From UBA1724 sp963632245 (GTDB lineage: Bacteria > Verrucomicrobiota > Lentisphaeria > Oligosphaerales > Oligosphaeraceae): a stretch of 12,889 nt of DNA. Position numbers and translations under genes: made by a program. The first letter of the stretch is position 1; the number at the start of each line of letters is the position of its first letter. Below are positions 12,838 through 12,889 of the stretch, piece after piece. The notes beneath the pieces were generated by a model. It was given only the letters and a program-made list of their open reading frames with translations. It was not told the origin of the DNA and did no database searches. The DNA is taken from NCBI GenBank assembly GCA_963632245.1, contig CAVGTF010000063.1, positions 1 through 12,889 of the forward strand, in the 5' to 3' direction.

Positions 12838-12884
12838 GCGGGGGTTCGGGGGCGGCAGCCCTCCGTCCTTTGGAGATCTTCCTG
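12838..12884. repeat. G-rich intergenic block (copy 2)
   Basis: It matches 1419-1466 in the same orientation, with three differences over the first 37 positions and then a two-base gap. Its right half is also the right arm of the 25-base inverted repeat. The copy may continue past the window edge. Confidence 0.8.
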
Positions 12885-12889
12885 CGAAA

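Larger units (their letters stand above)
12692..12883. mobile_element. Possible 192-base MITE-like or folded repeat with 25-base perfect terminal inverted repeats
   Basis: Bases 12692-12716 are the exact reverse complement of 12859-12883 (25 of 25), both with the CCTTTGGAGATCTTCC core. The match decays but continues inward through a GC-rich stretch (GCTCTGCCCCCCGGACC against CTGCCGCCCCCGAACC). Between the arms are the CCCTGGGA hairpin and one TACCGCC-family hairpin. No transposase and no obvious target-site duplication are seen. It could equally be two oppositely oriented copies of one dispersed repeat. Confidence 0.4.
12434..12889. other. Gene-free region made of hairpins and dispersed repeats
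   Basis: These 456 bases after rny run to the window edge. I see no credible gene: the open frames on the minus strand translate the repeats. In order: inverted heptad track, a terminator-like hairpin, two overlapping hairpins, another TACCGCC-family hairpin, a G-rich partial block (about 12617-12647), an inverted copy of the CCTTTGGA core with a GGGGC-TCT-GCCCC hairpin, a CCCTGGGA-TCA-TCCCAGGG hairpin, a fourth TACCGCC-family hairpin, and a second G-rich block. Most parts have partners in 1156-1514. Confidence 0.8.

Noticed and set aside
12434..12889. tRNA or other structured RNA gene among the hairpins
   Set aside because: The hairpins are independent short stems; I see no cloverleaf, T-loop GTTCGA with matching arms, or CCA end.

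Overview
The window comes from a GC-rich, Gram-negative-type bacterium. Evidence for a double membrane is an ExbB/ExbD-like pair followed by a TonB-like protein. The combination of RNase Y, a membrane-anchored helical-repeat protein with a conserved ADYLWLRS stretch, GC-rich coding DNA and few Shine-Dalgarno sites reminds me of the PVC superphylum (Lentisphaerota/Verrucomicrobiota). That placement is a guess from memory.

Layout. Positions 1-1155 (minus) hold most of rarA, an AAA+ replication-maintenance ATPase cut by the left edge. Positions 1156-1514 hold no gene and are packed with heptamer arrays and hairpins. Positions 1515-2927 (minus) are threonine synthase. A divergent spacer (2928-3194) separates it from a plus-strand run that fills the window to 12433: a DJ-1/PfpI protein, an ABC-2-type permease without its ATPase, a membrane-anchored helical-repeat protein, an ExbB-like and an ExbD-like protein, a TonB-like protein, a membrane zinc-ribbon protein, RsmD, 5-formyltetrahydrofolate cyclo-ligase and RNase Y. 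From the permease onward gaps are at most 66 bases, two genes overlap by 17 bases, and two ribosome binding sites lie inside the preceding gene. This looks like one long operon joining an envelope module (permease to TonB-like) to an RNA and one-carbon module (RsmD to RNase Y). Positions 12434-12889 hold no gene and again consist of hairpins and repeats.

Most unusual points. (1) The two gene-free regions are built from the same parts, in different order and orientation: a TACCGCC...GGCGGAA hairpin family with changing loops, a pair of overlapping hairpins, a heptad track and a G-rich block. (2) Three different tracks in one spacer all have a 7-base period, and one, (AAGGAGG)4, abuts rarA and gives its mRNA an anti-Shine-Dalgarno-like leader. 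(3) The ExbD-like protein lacks the membrane aspartate and the ExbB-like protein lacks the matching glutamate, whereas the TonB-like protein keeps a membrane histidine. (4) A C-rich leader element preceded by CGAAA(A)/GGAAA recurs before several genes that lack a Shine-Dalgarno.
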